Assembly: GCA_050084515.1 (NCBI GenBank)
Contig: CM114272.1
Span: 1,798,001 to 1,862,000, forward strand
Direction: 5' to 3'
Origin: Blasia pusilla
Taxonomy: Eukaryota; Marchantiophyta; Marchantiopsida; Blasiales
DNA: 64,000 nucleotides
In this document: one piece after another, positions 44,743 through 57,354 of the stretch
Layout: each line of letters opens with the position of its first letter
How positions within the stretch are numbered: position 1 is the stretch's first letter
The notes under the pieces: generated by a model
The model's input: the letters and a program-made list of their open reading frames with translations, nothing else
What the model was told of the DNA's origin: nothing
Database searches by the model: none
Made by a program: the position numbers and the translations under genes

Positions 44743-44930
44743 TTACACACTAAAGTATTGTCTAAAGCTCACGACACAGTCATTGCGGGTCATATGGGAG
44801 TTAAAAAAACCTTAGAGGGATTACAACGGGCATACTATTGGCACAAAATGAAAGAAGATGTTGACGTATATGTAAGGAGTTGTAGGATTTATCAACAAAT
44901 CAAGACTAGTAACACAAAACCAACATGATT
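44743..44930 (+). pseudogene. Element E integrase zinc-binding domain (first fragment)
   Basis: HDTVIAGHMGVKKTLEGLQR, YYWHKMKEDVDVYVRSCRIY and QQIKTS show the H2C2 domain (second Cys of CRIC reads Tyr). The frame is cut at 44930 by element F; the last five bases TGATT nearly match GGATT at 55307-55311 on the far side, a decayed target duplication. Confidence 0.82.
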
Positions 44931-45274
44931 TATCGTGCGCCTATTCTCCTTGAACGTTAATCTTATTTGTTGCAGAAGCGTGCGTTCAGTAGGTCACGCT
45001 CTCAACGCTGATCTACATCCAAACACGCACTCTGGTTAGTCGGGTTTTGGATCAGTCAGCGGGCTAACTTTCCGAGTTCTCGTCTTGGACTCTCATCAAG
45101 CTCAACCTTCCTAGTTTCGCGGTTTACAATATGGGCAAGTCTCGAAAGACTTGGGATAGACTAACTGGTCGGTTCAGGAACCTGAAACGGCGTTTCGCGC
45201 CTGGCAGTTTCAACTGTCCGATGGACATCCAATGAGTTCCTCACCAAGACTCGCACGAAGTGAATCTCGGGTTG

Positions 45275-46839
45275 TTCCACCTCATACGTATCCAAGAACG
45301 TGTTTCCCAAGACTCAATCGATTCCGTCCATGTCACAAACTATGAAATTTTCCTTCAACTCAAATACTCCACATCCCACCACTAGCCCTAAAACAAGATC
45401 TAAGGCCCGGTGGGACTTGCCTCCCGCGAATCCTCCCCTAATGGGTTCATCCGCCTTGGTGGTTGGCAATCCCAACGTTTTCACGATTCTCGGACTCAAG
45501 AATGAGTGCGAAGCACTGTATCAATGAGCAATATCACATCGCGATTAGCGATCTTGGATCCTAGGTAAACCAAATTGGGCGTTCTCTTGGTGATTTGGAG
45601 AGATGTATCTACATCTCCCGCCGATAAGTGCTTAGCAGCAAACGCAATCATACTCGGTTTACTAACCTTGGGCCTAACACATTCCTTAGCCATATGCCCA
45701 AGTTCGCCACAGTTGTAGCAAATCACTTTGGCATTCATTGACTTCGTGAATAGCGACCCTCTTGGCTTTGCGTTGAGTTCCACTCGTTTTGCTGATGGGG
45801 CAAGAGACCCTCCGTGGTCGCGCTCACCCCCATTCCAAACCCTCTTGGATGTCCCTTTGGACTTAGAAAGACTTTTTGGCTCAAAGGGTTTTTGGTGTTG
45901 GACTTTATCATCCCCAATCCGCTTTGCTAGCCTCTGAAGAACTGCGCACGTCTCTGGGATGTGAGGCATACAAAAGAGGGCCTTTTCGGCGCTCGGTTTG
46001 AGTCCACTTAAGAAGATCACCTTTTTTGTATGTTCATCCGTGGAAAGTGCACTAAACTCTCACACATAAGCGTTAAGGGATCCACTCTGGCGCAACCTCA
46101 CAACCTCTATGCCATCGCGATACTCTTGATATTCTGGAGTGAATCAGTTCCCAATCAACTCCTTGAAATCTTCCCAACTCAACGTTTTCCCACAGCCTAG
46201 ATGTTCTTTACGGTGAGCCGTCCACCAGTGGAGAGCGTGATCCTTCAGAAACGTGATCGCTACGGTCACCTTGTCTTGTTCATCTGCCTTTTGCGCTTCG
46301 AAATAAAGTTCGAGTTCCGTTAGAAACTCGCTCACTTTCTGAGAACGCCCCATTCCTGTGAATGGCATTGGCAAATTTGTCTTACAAAGCTTCTTGCCTA
46401 AACTAGAGGCTCCATTTGACTTGAATTCTATTATCACCTTGCTCTGTTCGGCCATCTGGTCCGCAATTACCTTCATCAATCCCATCATTTGGATATAAAA
46501 GGCCGGATCATTTGAGTTTGGAACCGAAGGTCCCGCGGAAAGATTTTTGGTTGGAACATCCTCATGTCTAGGACTCGACATTTCGGGAGTCGCAATTTCC
46601 ACCTCTGGCTCTCGATCCGTCATTGATTTGTCTCTCGGCTTTTTTGCTTTCACTCGTAGTTTCCTTGGTTCTTGCCCTTGGTCGCCATTTGCAAGTCTTC
46701 GCTTTCTCAGATCTCCTCCTCGCCTCTTGCATTCCTCCTCAGGCGTCATGGTCTTCCGATCACCTTGAGTTCTCCCCAAACGTCCAGATCTTCTACGACC
46801 CCAAGTTCACGCTCATCAAGGATTTTCTATGATACCACG
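45275..46839 (-). pseudogene. Element F gag and protease remnants
   Basis: A 211-codon frame (46779-46144) carries gag, including ELYFEAQKADEQDKVTVAIT and HALHWWTAHRKEH. A second frame (46020-45496) carries the zinc knuckle CYNCGELGHMAKEC and runs to the protease start NRDVILLIDT, where it goes out of frame near the active site. A degenerate primer-binding site (TGGTATCATAG on the minus strand) precedes gag at about 46837-46827. Confidence 0.82.
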
Positions 46840-47627
46840 TGTTGTGCGCCTACTCTCCTTGAACGTTAATCGTGTTTGTTGCAGAAGCGTGCATTCAGTA
46901 GGTCACGCTCTCACCGTTGATCTACATCCAAACACGCACTCTGGTTAGTCGGGTTTTGGATCAATCCGCGGGCTAACTTTCTGAGTTCTCGTCTCGGACT
47001 CTCATCAAGCTCAACCTTCCTAGTTTCGCGGTTTACAATATGGGCAAGTCTCGAAAGACTTGGGATAGACTAACTGGTCGGTTCAGGAACCTGAAACGGC
47101 GTTTCGCGCCTGGCGGTTCCAACGGTCCGATGGACTTCCAATGAGTTCCTCACCAAGACTTGCACAAAGTGAATCTCGGGTTGGAATCCAAGTATGTCGT
47201 ACAAAGTCCACTCCCTTGGATCAGGTTTGGGTTTCGAGTTCCAACGCCAAACTCCCGTTCCATCCCATGCCTCTGAAACGCCGTTTGGCACTTAAAGTGG
47301 GGATTCATATTCCGAGACATCTCGGAGAGACTCCTCCCTTACTACTACTTCTGGGGATCTCTGGGGGCCCCCTACATTTAGGGAAAGACACCCGGGCCTC
47401 TCCAATTGGCCCTCAATCTAATTGCTTTCACATTCGTTTTTGGCCAATATCTCAGCCTATACTTATGCGTTTGCTAAGATCTTTAGTGCGTTAGAAGCGT
47501 CTTAAGATAAGCTTTCCAACGCGTCCTTATTTGTCCCAAATTCATCTTGGAGCTCAACGTTATGGTCCTAAACACAATCAGATTCTCCCAAACATTAGTT
47601 GTGTTCCAAATTGGTTCTCACCTCTTT
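46840..47627 (-). repeat. Element F 5' LTR, part left of G
   Basis: It begins TGTTGTGCGCC (plus-strand reading) and matches element G LTRs to the break at CCTCTTT. The remainder continues at 54965 with TCTTTGGCAACC. TCTTT on both sides of element G is a perfect 5-bp target duplication. The other part runs 54965-55212 and ends GGTCCCGACA. Confidence 0.88.
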
Positions 47628-48653
47628 TGTCGTGCGCCTCCTCTCCTTGAACGTTAATCTTGTTTGTTGCGGAAGCGTGCGTTCAGTAGGTCACGCTCTC
47701 AACGCTGATCTGCATCCAAACACGCACTTCGGTTAGTCGGGTCTTGGATCAATCAGCGGGATTACTTTCCGAGTTCTCGTCTCGGACTCTCTCTTCAAGC
47801 TCAACCTTCCTAGTTTCGCGGTTTCCAACACGGGCAAGTCTCGAAAGACTTGGGACAGACTTTCTGGTCGGTTCAGGAACCTGAAACGGCGTTTCGCGCC
47901 TAGCGGTTCCAACTGTCCGATGAACATCCAATGAGTTCCTCACCAAGACTCGCACGAAGTGAATCTCGGGTTGGAATCCAAGTGTGGCGTACAAAGTCCA
48001 CTCCCTTGGATCAGGTTTGGGTTTCGGGTTTCCGCGCCAAACTCCCGTTTCATCCCGTGCCTCTGAAACGCCGTTTGGCGCCCAAAGTGGGGTTTCGTTT
48101 CCCGAGACATCTCAGAGAAGGTACTCCCCTTACTAGTACTTCTGGGGATCTCCGGGGCCCCTACATTTAGGAAAGACACGGGCCCCTCATTGGCCCTCAA
48201 CCCGATTGCTCTCTGAATCGTTTTTGGCCAATATCTCAGCCTGTACTTATGCGTTTGCTGAGATCTTTGGTGCGTTGGAAGCGTCTCAAGATCAGCTTTC
48301 CAATGCGCCCTTATTTGTCCCGAACGCATCTCGGAGCTCAACGTTATGGTCCTAAACACAGTCAGATTCTCCCAAACGCTAGCCGTGTTCCAAACTGGTT
48401 CTCACCTCCTTGGCAACCAACCTCCGAGACTCAACTCATCTCAAGTCTCGGCTCGCGTTTGGTCTAGGTTTCCTGGTCGCGACCACTAACGCATGAAATG
48501 CACAACTCTGTTCCACGTTTCGTCTCTTAGACTTTTCCAAGAGACTCTTCCAAACGCCTCTCCAAAGCGCAAACCTCGCGGCGTGAGTTCCTTTGAGTTC
48601 TGATGTTTCGCTTGGCGCGTATTTGGTGTTGTTTGGTTATGAGGGTCGCGACA
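47628..48653 (-). repeat. Element G 3' LTR
   Basis: It starts TGTCGTGCGCC and ends GGGTCGCGACA on the plus strand (the element reads the other way, from TGTCGCGACC to GCGCACGACA). A polypurine tract AAGGAGGGGTGAG (minus strand) abuts it at 48654-48666. Confidence 0.9.
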
Positions 48654-49368
48654 CTCACCCCTCCTTAGAAGGTTGATGTCCTCATCAACGCAAACCTTAT
48701 TGATGTTAAGTTCTGGGAAGCCGACCCCTTAACACAGAATCGCGTTCTGGTAGCTAACCCGCAATTCCTCTTTTTGGCTTAAGTCTTAGGTTTGTCGCTT
48801 AAAAGACTTAGACTTATTAGCTTCGCTTCGATGAGCCTAGACTAGTTACGCCAAACTAATCTAACTATCAAAATAAGCTCACTAAGTCTGCAACCTAACA
48901 CTTCACTCACTATTTGTAAACAACCACTTTGTCTACCTAGCCAACTCATTACTACTTTTGGGTCACTGTATTCCACCTAGGCGCGTCACTAAGTTCAGTC
49001 ATGAAACATGAATGAGATCACCACAAACCCCAAGACAGACTTCAACACTTGGTCCTGATCTAGATGCCTTATCTGAATACAAGCTCTCACCTCAAATACT
49101 CATTGTTTGGTCTCCTTGACTTACATCCTAAGCATATGAAGAACTACTCATTGCCTTGCACAAACCAAACTCAAAATTACAATACAAGCATCGAATCTCC
49201 AAATCCATGTCTTCTTTATTGCAACAACTAAACCTTTCTAGTTACAACGGGTTATCGCCCAAGCTTTCCGGTCACAAGTTATGTCCATTGCTTCACCATG
49301 TACTAACGCGACGTGCCTTTCTTGCATCCATCTCAAGTCACGCAATGCTTCTTGCGCATGTTCTAGAT

Positions 49369-50590
49369 CCCCTCCGCAATCCAAGTCGCCTCTTTCACAT
49401 GATAGCCTTTCCACTTGACCAAGTACTCGTGATTTTAGTGGCCCTACGCCTGGAACGCAGAATAGTCTCAACCTAAACTGGTTCCTCATTTCGATGACCG
49501 GTTGTGGTCTCAACATCCTCCTTCGCTCCGGACGCACATTTTCTTGAAGATACTTCTTCAATAATGACACATGGAAAGTCGGGTGAATCTTGAACTCGTT
49601 TTGGCGGCTCCAACGTGTACACATCCTCAAACGGCTTTGCCTTGATCACATACGGTCCAAAGATACTTGGCCGACAATTTATGAGACAATTCTTTCGGAA
49701 GAGTGAGATTCTTAACACTCAACCACACTTGTTCCCCAACTTGAAACTCACATGGCGCCGACTTTTGTTAGCATGCTTTACGTACCTTAGTTGAGCCTTG
49801 GCGAGACTTTTCTCGCCGCTCTTGTCGTTCTGCATTTCCACTAACAAACATTCCGCCGTTGCTTGACGAGTGTGTGTCGATGTATTGCCCTTCGAAAGAG
49901 CTAAGTCAAGAGGCCCTTCTAGTTCTCTTTGATACGCCGGAAGGAACGGAGATTCTCCGGTTGCAAAATGCTTAGTCGAGTTGTAACAATACTCACCATA
50001 CTTAACCACTTGGCCCAATCTCTTTGGTCCGCACTCACGTAATTCCGTAAGTATTGGTTTACGACCGAAGTTTATTTTTTCCGTTTGCCCATCCGTTTGA
50101 GGATGGAAGGCCGATTAAAGCTGAGTTTGGTCCGGAACCTCCTGAATAGATGTTTCCAAAGGCACTTTGGTAAACTTCGGATCCCGATCGGACACAATGC
50201 TCCTAGGCAATCCGTGCGCACGCCACCAACCATCCAGGAATAGTCGGAAGTCGCGAGGCCGTCGCAGACTCTCTCGTCGGCACAAACCTCCCAACTTGCT
50301 AAACCGATCAACTATCACAAGTATAGCGTTGTATCCCTCGGTCTGGAAGACTCGTAATGAAATCCATGCTAATGCTTTGCAAGGGTCCCTCCGGATTGGC
50401 AAAGGATGAAGTAAACCTTGTTTCTTCGCATGAGACACGCTGGTTCGCTGGGCAGTCACGCATGTTTTCACATATTGAGCAACATCTTCCTTCATGTTGG
50501 GCGTAAGAACCTCTTAGACAAAACAGCAAGAGTGGATTTCTCCCTTTGTGTCCCGCCAAAGGTCCATCATGACATTCCACAAACACCTTG
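49369..50590 (-). pseudogene. Element G integrase and chromodomain
   Basis: The zinc-binding start reads FVECHDGPLAGHKGRN (about 50540-50586). The core includes SMDFITSLPD (first Asp, about 50350) and, in another frame, GLPRSIVSDRDPKFT near 50170-50215 (second Asp). The tail has FKIHPTFHVSLLKKYL near 49550-49595. A chromodomain remnant reads EYLVKWKGYHVKEATWIAEG in a shifted frame at about 49375-49433. Chromodomains of this position recognise methylated histone H3. Multiple frameshifts. Confidence 0.82.
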
Positions 50591-50682
50591 GTCCGTAGCT
50601 TGCCTTGGCCTACATAGATCTGCTCTGCTTAAACCTTAGCAAGCCGTGTCTCAAACTCAGATTGGCCACCTTCTCGCCCGCT

Positions 50683-52136
50683 TTAACTTCCCAAGGTACT
50701 CGCTTGCTCATCCTTCATGTATCCTTCACGAATCCTTCTTTCCAGGTCTGTTTCATTAGGGAACATTGCTCTCAACACTCGTGTCGTCGATGGCATGTGT
50801 TCATCCCTGCGGCTTAACGCATCTGGAATGACATTGTCTTTCCCCGGCTTGTGGATTAGCTCCACATTCATCAAGGCCAAGGTATCATGCCACCGAAGTT
50901 GTTTTGGCGTCACGCGATCCTGGGTCTCAAAATACTTGAGCGATATGTTATCGGTGAATACTCGAGTCCTGTGAAGTCCCAAATAGTGACGCCACTTCCT
51001 CAAGCAATGAACCACCGCAAACAACTCTTTCTCATGAGTAGGCCATCTCCTTTCGGTGTCGGTCAGCTTCTTGCTTTCGTATGCTACAGGTCTCCCTTTT
51101 TGCACCAACATTCCTGCAATCGCGAAATCACTAGCATCCGTGTGCACCTCGAACGATTGTTCAAACTCCGGCAGTTTCAGAATTGGTTCCTGCGAGAGGA
51201 TCACTTTGACTCGATTGAACGCTTTATCCACTTCCTCGGTCCATGTAGTATTGGCAAACTTTGCGGTCCAATCCGTGAGAGGTTTCACTATGCCCGAAAA
51301 ATTCTTCACGTATGTCCGTAAAATCGGCGACTCCGATGAACTTCGCATCCCCTTCACCGTGGAAGGCGGTTCCCATTCGGCAATCGCGCTCACCTTTTCC
51401 ATGTCTGGACTCACTCCATCCATGACCGACCACATGTCCCAAGAACTTGATCTTCGTCAAACCAAACTCACTCTTATCCGCATTCGCATACTGACTTGTT
51501 CGCCTAAGTTTCTCAAACACCGTCTTCAAATGTCGAGCGTGCTCCTCTAGTGTTTTCGAATAGATGAGTATGTCATCTATATAGATGATCACAAACTCAT
51601 CCGTCTCCTTGTGAAAGATGGAGTTCATCAAAGTGGTAAACGTCGGAGGCGCATTACAAAGACCGAAAGGCATTACTACAAACTCGAACGAACCGTATCT
51701 CGTCCCTACAGCGGGTCTTCTCTACATCCGCCGGCAATCCGAATCGATAATATCCTGATTTCAGGTCAATCCGGCTGAAATACTTGGCACCCGACAATCG
51801 ATCAAAGAGGTCATCCATCCTCGGTAGAGGATAGTTATTCCTTACCGTCACTTTATTCAGCGCCCGATAATCAACACAGAGTCTCAACTTCCCATCCTTC
51901 TTCTTGACAAAGAGGACGGGCGCCCCATAAGGTGACTTGCTCGTTCGGATGTAACCCCTCTCTAGGAGTTCACCCAACTGTTTCTTCAACTCAGCAAGTT
52001 CCTCTTGATTCAACCTATATGGTGCCTTTGAAGGTGGTTGAGATCCTGGTATCACCTCAATCTTATGATCAACCGCCCTATGTGGTGGCAACTCGATCGG
52101 AAGCTCCTTAGTCAACACATCTTCAAATTCTTTCAC
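50683..52136 (-). pseudogene. Element G reverse transcriptase and RNase H
   Basis: RT landmarks are [50 protein letters not shown] and the catalytic FVIIYIDDILIYSKT at about 51555-51598. RNase H follows: EVHTDASDFAIAGMLVQKGR near 51115-51175, ETQDRVTPKQLRWHDTLALM, and KDNVIPDALSRR near 50820. Frameshifts occur near 51660-51730 and 51380-51440. Confidence 0.9.
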
Positions 52137-52510
52137 AACTCTCTTGAGTGTTTCAGGATCTCCCTTGAAGCTGAGTTATGATCTCTGCATCTTGCGCTTG
52201 CATCATCCTCTACTGCGTCTCATCAAGCAAAGGAATCCTTCCTCTAACTCGCCAAACTCGTCCTCGTGATGGCGTTCACCAACTCCGTCTTTCTAGGCAC
52301 CTCACGAACCAATCGACGCCCGTCCGTTTGCCGTTAACCAAGACGCTTAACCTCAAAGGTCTCCGCCTCAGTTCCACCTCATACGCATCCAAGAACGTGT
52401 TCCCCAAGACTCGTCGATACCGTCCATCTCGCAAATCTAAAATTCTCCTTCAACTCAAACACTCCGCATCTCACAACTAGCCCTAAAACCAGATCGATGT
52501 CCGGTGGGAT

Positions 52511-53930
52511 TTTTCCTCCCGCGAATCCTACCTAATGGGTTCATCCGCTTTGGTGGTTGGCAATCCCAACGTTTTTACGATTCTCGGACTCAAGAATGAG
52601 TGCAAAGCACCTGTATCAACGAGCAACATCACATCGCGATTAGCGATCTTGGATCCTAGGTAAACCAAATTGGGCGTTCTCTTGGTGACTTGTAGAGATG
52701 TATCTAGATCTCCCTCCGATAAATGCTTAGCGGCAAACGCAATCATACTCGGTTTACTAACCTTGGGCCTCACACATTCCTTAGCCATATGCCCGGGTTC
52801 GCCACAATTATAACAAATCACTTTGGCATTCGTTGACTTCGTAAACGGCGGCCCCTTCGGCTTCGCGTTGAGTTCCACTCGTTTCGCCGCTGGGGCGAGA
52901 GACCCTCCGTGGTCGCGCTCACCCCCATTCCAAACCCTCTTGGATGTCCCTTTATTCTTCTGTAACTTAGAAAAACTTTTTGTCTCAAAGGGTTTCGGGT
53001 GTTGGACTTCATCGTCCCCAATCCGCTCGGCTAGTCTCAAGAGGTCCGCGCACGTCTCTGGGATGTGAGGCATACGAAAGAGAGCCTTCGGCACTCGGTT
53101 TGAGCCCACTTAGGAAGATCACCTTTTTAGTATGTTCGTCGTGGAAAGTGCACTCATGAGCGCACTAAACTCTCGCACATAAGCACCAAGTGATCCACTC
53201 TGGCGCAACCTCACCACCTCCATGCCATCGCGGTACTCGATATTCGGAGTGAATCGGTTCCCAATCAACTCCTTGAAATCTTCCCAACTCAACGTTTTCC
53301 CACGACCTAGATGTTCTTTCCGGTGAGCCGTCCACCAATGGAGAGCGTGATCCTTGAAACGTGACCGCTCTGATCACCTTGTCTTGTTCATCCGCTTTGC
53401 GCTGAAATAGAGTTCGAGTTCCGTTAGAAACTCGCTCACTTTCCGAGAACGCCCCATTCCTGTGAATGGCGTTGGCAAATTTGTCTTACAAAGCTTCTTG
53501 CCTAAACTAGAGGCTCCATTTGACTTGAATTCCGAGATCACCTTGCTCGTTCAGCCATCCTGGTCCGCCATCACCTTCATCACTCCCATCATTTGGGTAT
53601 AAAAGGCCGGATCGTTTAAGTTTGGACCCGAAGGTCCCGCGGAAAGATTTTCGGTTGGAACATCCTCATGTCTGGGACTCGGCACTTCGGGAGTCGCAAA
53701 TTCCACCTCCGGCTCTCGGTCCGTCATTGATTCGTCTCTTGGCTTCTTTGCTTTGACTCGCGGTTTCTCGGTTCTTCGTCCTGGTCGCCATTTGCGAAGT
53801 CGTCGCCTTTTCTCAGATCTCCTCCTTGCCTCTTGCGTTCCTCCTCGGCGTCGCGGTCTTCCGGCTACCTTGAGTTCTCCCCAAACGTCCAGATCTTCAA
53901 CGACCCCAAGTTCACGCTCATCAAGGAATT
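52511..53930 (-). pseudogene. Element G gag and protease
   Basis: Gag starts near 53930 and includes a charged N-terminus and the AFYTQMMGVMKVMADQ segment. The zinc knuckle CYNCGEPGHMAKEC is intact at about 52778-52819. The protease follows in the same frame with DVMLLVDTGALHSFLS at about 52590-52640 (intact D-T-G). Indels near 53110-53160 and 53355-53400 break the frame. Confidence 0.85.
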
Positions 53931-53942
53931 GCTCTGATACCA
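53931..53942 (-). other. Element G primer-binding site
   Basis: On the minus strand TGGTATCAGAGC lies two bases after the LTR end CGACA, complementary to plant initiator-Met tRNA. Confidence 0.88.
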
Positions 53943-53944
53943 CG

Positions 53945-54964
53945 TGTCGTGCGCCTACTCTCCTTGAACGTTAATCTTGTTTGTTGCGGAAGCGTGCGTT
54001 GATGGTCACGCTCTCAACGCTGATCTGCATCCAAACACGCACGGTTAGTCGGGTCTTGGATCAATCAGCGGGATTACTTTCCGAAGTTCTCGTCTCGGAC
54101 TCTCTCTTCAAGCTCAACCTTCCTAGTTTCGCGGTTTCCAACACGGGCAAGTCTCGAAAGACTTGGGACAGACTTTCTGGTCGGTTCAGGAATCTGAAAC
54201 GGCGTTTCGCGCCTAGCGGTTCCAACTGTCCGATGAACATCCAATGAGTTCCTCACCAAGACTCGCACGAAGTGAATCTGGTTGGAATCCAAGTGTGGCG
54301 TACAAAGTCCACTCCCTTGGATCAGGTTTGGGTTTGGGTTTCGCGCCAAACTCCGTTTCATCCGTGCCTCAAACGCCGTTTGGCGCCCAAAGTGGGTTTC
54401 GTTTCCCGAGACATCTCAGAGAAGGTACTCCCCTTACTAGTACTTCTGGGGATCTCCGGGGGCCCCCTACATTTAGGGAAAGACACCCGGGCCCCTCCAA
54501 TTGGCCCTCAACCCGATTGCTCTCTGAATCGTTTTTGGCCAATATCTCAGCCTGTACTTATGCGTTTGCTGAGATCTTTGGTGCGTTGGAAGCGTCTCAA
54601 GATCAGCTTTCCAATGCGCCCTTATTTGTCCCCGCATCATCTCGGAGCTCAACGTTATGGTCCTAAACACAGTCAGATTCTCCCAAACGCTAGCCGTGTT
54701 CCAAACTGGTTCTCACCTCCTTGGCAACCAACCTCCGAGACTCAACTCATCTCAAGTCTCGGCTCGCGTTTGGTCTAGGTTTCCTGGTCGCGACCACTAA
54801 CGCATGAAATGCACAACTCTGTTCCACGTTTCGTCTCTTAGACTTTTCCAAGAGACTCTTCCAAACGCCTCTCCAAAGCGCAAACCTCGCGGCGTGAGTT
54901 CCTTTGAGTTCTGATGTTTCGCTTGGCGCGTATTTGGTGTTGTTTGGTTATGAGGGTCGCGACA
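53945..54964 (-). repeat. Element G 5' LTR
   Basis: TGTCGTGCGCC to GGGTCGCGACA on the plus strand. It pairs with 47628-48653. Target duplication TCTTT follows at 54965-54969. Confidence 0.9.
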
Positions 54965-55306
54965 TCTTTGGCAACCAACCTCCCAAGACTCAACTCATCT
55001 CAACTCTTGGCTCACGTTTGGTCTAGGTTTCCTGGTTGTGACCACTAATGCATGAAACATACAACTTTGTTCCGGGTTTCGTCTCTTGGACTTTTCTAAG
55101 AGACCTTTCCAAACGCCTCTCCAAAACGCAAGCATTGCAGCGTGAGTCCACTTGAGTTCTAATGTTCCTCTTGGCGCCTATTTGGTGTTGTTTGGTTATG
55201 AGGGTCCCGACATCTCCAAAGCGGAAACCTCGCAGTGTAATTTCACTTGAGTTCTGATGTTTTGCTTGGCGCCTATTGGTGTTGTTTGGTTATGAGGGTC
55301 GCGACA

Positions 55307-55519
55307 GGATTGTTATAGCCCATCCCAATACCTCAAAAACGTTGGGAACAAGTCACTATGGATCTAGTTTGTAAGCTACCATGTACGATCACGGGTTATG
55401 ACTCTATTTTGGTCTTTGTGGATAGACTAAGCAAGATGATACACCTTCGTCCGACCAAGAAGACTGTGATTACACGAGAGTTTGCTAGGATCTACATCGA
55501 GACAGTCTTTGTCCATCAT
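55307..55519 (+). pseudogene. Element E integrase core (middle fragment)
   Basis: IPQKRWEQVTMDLVCKLPCT with the first catalytic Asp, then YDSILVFVDRLSKMIHLRPT and FARIYIETVF, is clear gypsy integrase. A TAG lies just upstream at 55317-55319 region (L-L-stop-P-I-P). The frame ends at the solo LTR at 55520. Confidence 0.88.
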
Positions 55520-56434
55520 TGTCGCGACCCTCATGACCAAACGAGTGCCAAAGCGGAACATTGGAATATTAGCGGGCTTACGCTAAGATGGTTTGCGCGT
55601 TGGAGTGGTCTCAAAGAAGAGACAAGAGATGAGACGCAAGCGAGGCTTCGCATTTCAGATGTTATGGTCGCGACTGAGAAACCTTCTTTCAAGTCTTCCT
55701 ACTGTATTTATGGCTATAACTTTTAGCTCCAAGATGCATTTGGATTTAAAAAGGGTGCGTTAGAAGGCTTATGGAAAGTCGGTTCAAAGGCATTAAAGAT
55801 CTCTGCAAACGCCTAAGCAGCGGTTGAGAAACAACCCGAAAACGATTGTAAGTGGAGTCGGGTTGAGGGCCACAATGAAGGGCCCGACCCTCCTTTTCCA
55901 AAGGGGGGTTATTGGAGAACCCCAGAAGTACTAGTAAGGGGAAAGGTCTCCGAGAGTGCTCGGAACCCGAACCCCACTTTGGGCACCGCGGGGCGGCTCA
56001 AGGGCATGGAACGGAACGCGAGTTTGGGGGTTGGGTTGGAATACCTGCACCAAGTCTATTGAGGCGATTTTAGACATCCCTCTTGGATTTCACCCTGCGA
56101 CTCAATTACTTGGGTCTCGGTTTGGAACTCACACGAGGACCGTTGAACAGTTGGGATCGCTAGGCGCGCAAGTGCCGTTTCAGATCCCTAGACTAACCAG
56201 GAAGTCTGTTCCAAATCTTGAAGGACTTGCCATATTTTGGAAACTAGGAACTAAGGAAGGTTGAGCTTGATGAGATGCCGAGTTGAGAACTCGGTGGGTT
56301 GGAACGCTGGTTGGCCCAGACCCGACTAACAAGAGTGCGTGTTTGGGTACAGATCGGCGATGAGATCGTGACCTACTGAACGTACGCTTCCGCAACACTA
56401 AAGATTGACGTTCAAGGAGAGTAGGGGTGCGACA
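55520..56434 (+). repeat. Solo LTR of the F/G family
   Basis: It runs TGTCGCGACCCTCAT to GGGGTGCGACA, opposite in orientation to F and G, and is flanked by the perfect target duplication ATCAT (55515-55519 and 56435-56439). No internal element sequence remains, so the element was lost by LTR-LTR recombination. It is diverged from the G LTRs. Confidence 0.9.
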
Positions 56435-57352
56435 ATCATGGTCTTCCTAAAGTTCTTATCATTGATAGGGGAACTCATTTCATGAGTTTATTTTGGAAGG
56501 CTTTATTTGAATTGCTCCAAACTAAACTAGCCATGTCTACGGCTTATCACCCACAAACTGATGGACAAACCGAAAGGACCAACCGTACCATTGAGGATCT
56601 GCTACGCACCTTAACATTTGAGGATCAACAAGGATGGGACTTATTGTTATCCTTAGTAGAGTTCTCATACAAGAACTCCATGAACTCTTCCACTAAGGCC
56701 ACACCATTCTTTTTAATGCATGGCGAGCATCCCTCAATTCCTTCTAGTCTCACTCGAATAGGGAAAAGTCTAAGGGAACCTATAAAGGTAGCAGCAGTTA
56801 ATGAGTTTATGGACCAGAAAGGGGTTCAACTTGCTAAGGAGAAGTTGGCTCTTGCCCAAAATCGATAAAAACAACATACAGATGCTCATCGTCAAGATGT
56901 CAAGTTTTTTGAAAGGAACAAGGTTTGGTTAACAACAACCAATTTATCATTAGTAGGAGTTCTTAAGCTTACTCATCGCTATATTGGGCTTTTCACTATC
57001 CTACAAAAAGTGGGCGTCGTGGCATATAAGCTAGACCTATCGATGCACATGAAAATCTATCGTGTATTTCATGTCTCTCTTCTTCGACTGTTTATTCCAT
57101 GCCCTAAGAGATTTGAGGACAATATTATCACTCCACCACTACCTCAAATAGTCAAAGATCATGAAGAATTTGAAATTGAACGTATCTGGAAGAAACGCAC
57201 TTGAGGAGCTCATCACCAATGAGTTGAATATTTGGTTCAATGGAAAGGAAATCCACTATTTGAGGCCACATGGGAACCCTCAGCCAACTTGGCCAACGTA
57301 CCATTAAAAGTACAAGAGTTTGAAAGTTCTCACAACGAGGACGTTATGTGTT
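56435..57352 (+). pseudogene. Element E integrase end and chromodomain
   Basis: HGLPKVLIIDRGTHFMS gives the second catalytic Asp, and STAYHPQTDGQTERTNRTIE the catalytic Glu (about 56536-56595). The tail has FHVSLLRLFIP near 57068. A chromodomain follows: EEFEIERIWKKRT, a stop TGA at 57202-57204, then VEYLVQWKGNPLFEATWEPS at about 57218-57280. It is typical of chromoviruses, where the chromodomain guides integration to heterochromatin. Confidence 0.9.
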
Positions 57353-57354
57353 AA

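Larger units (their letters stand above)
47628..54964 (-). mobile_element. Element G: nearly complete Ty3/gypsy chromovirus
   Basis: Length is 7.34 kb with LTRs of 1020 and 1026 bp, target duplication TCTTT, primer-binding site and polypurine tract. Gag, protease, RT, RNase H, integrase and a chromodomain remnant lie in the expected order on the minus strand. The LTRs are nearly identical apart from scattered 1-4 base gaps, so G is the youngest insertion in the nest. Coding frames are broken by small indels. Confidence 0.9.
44931..55306 (-). mobile_element. Element F: internally deleted gypsy element, interrupted by element G
   Basis: Read on the minus strand, the 5' LTR is 55212-54965 plus 47627-46840 (split by G). 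Gag and protease remnants follow (46839-45275), then a fragment of the 3' LTR (about 45274-44931). An internal deletion of about 4.4 kb relative to G joins protease to mid-LTR at a shared GTT. Its insertion into E integrase is flanked by TGATT/GGATT. 55213-55306 is an extra, partial copy of the last ~94 bases of this LTR, of unclear origin. Confidence 0.82.
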
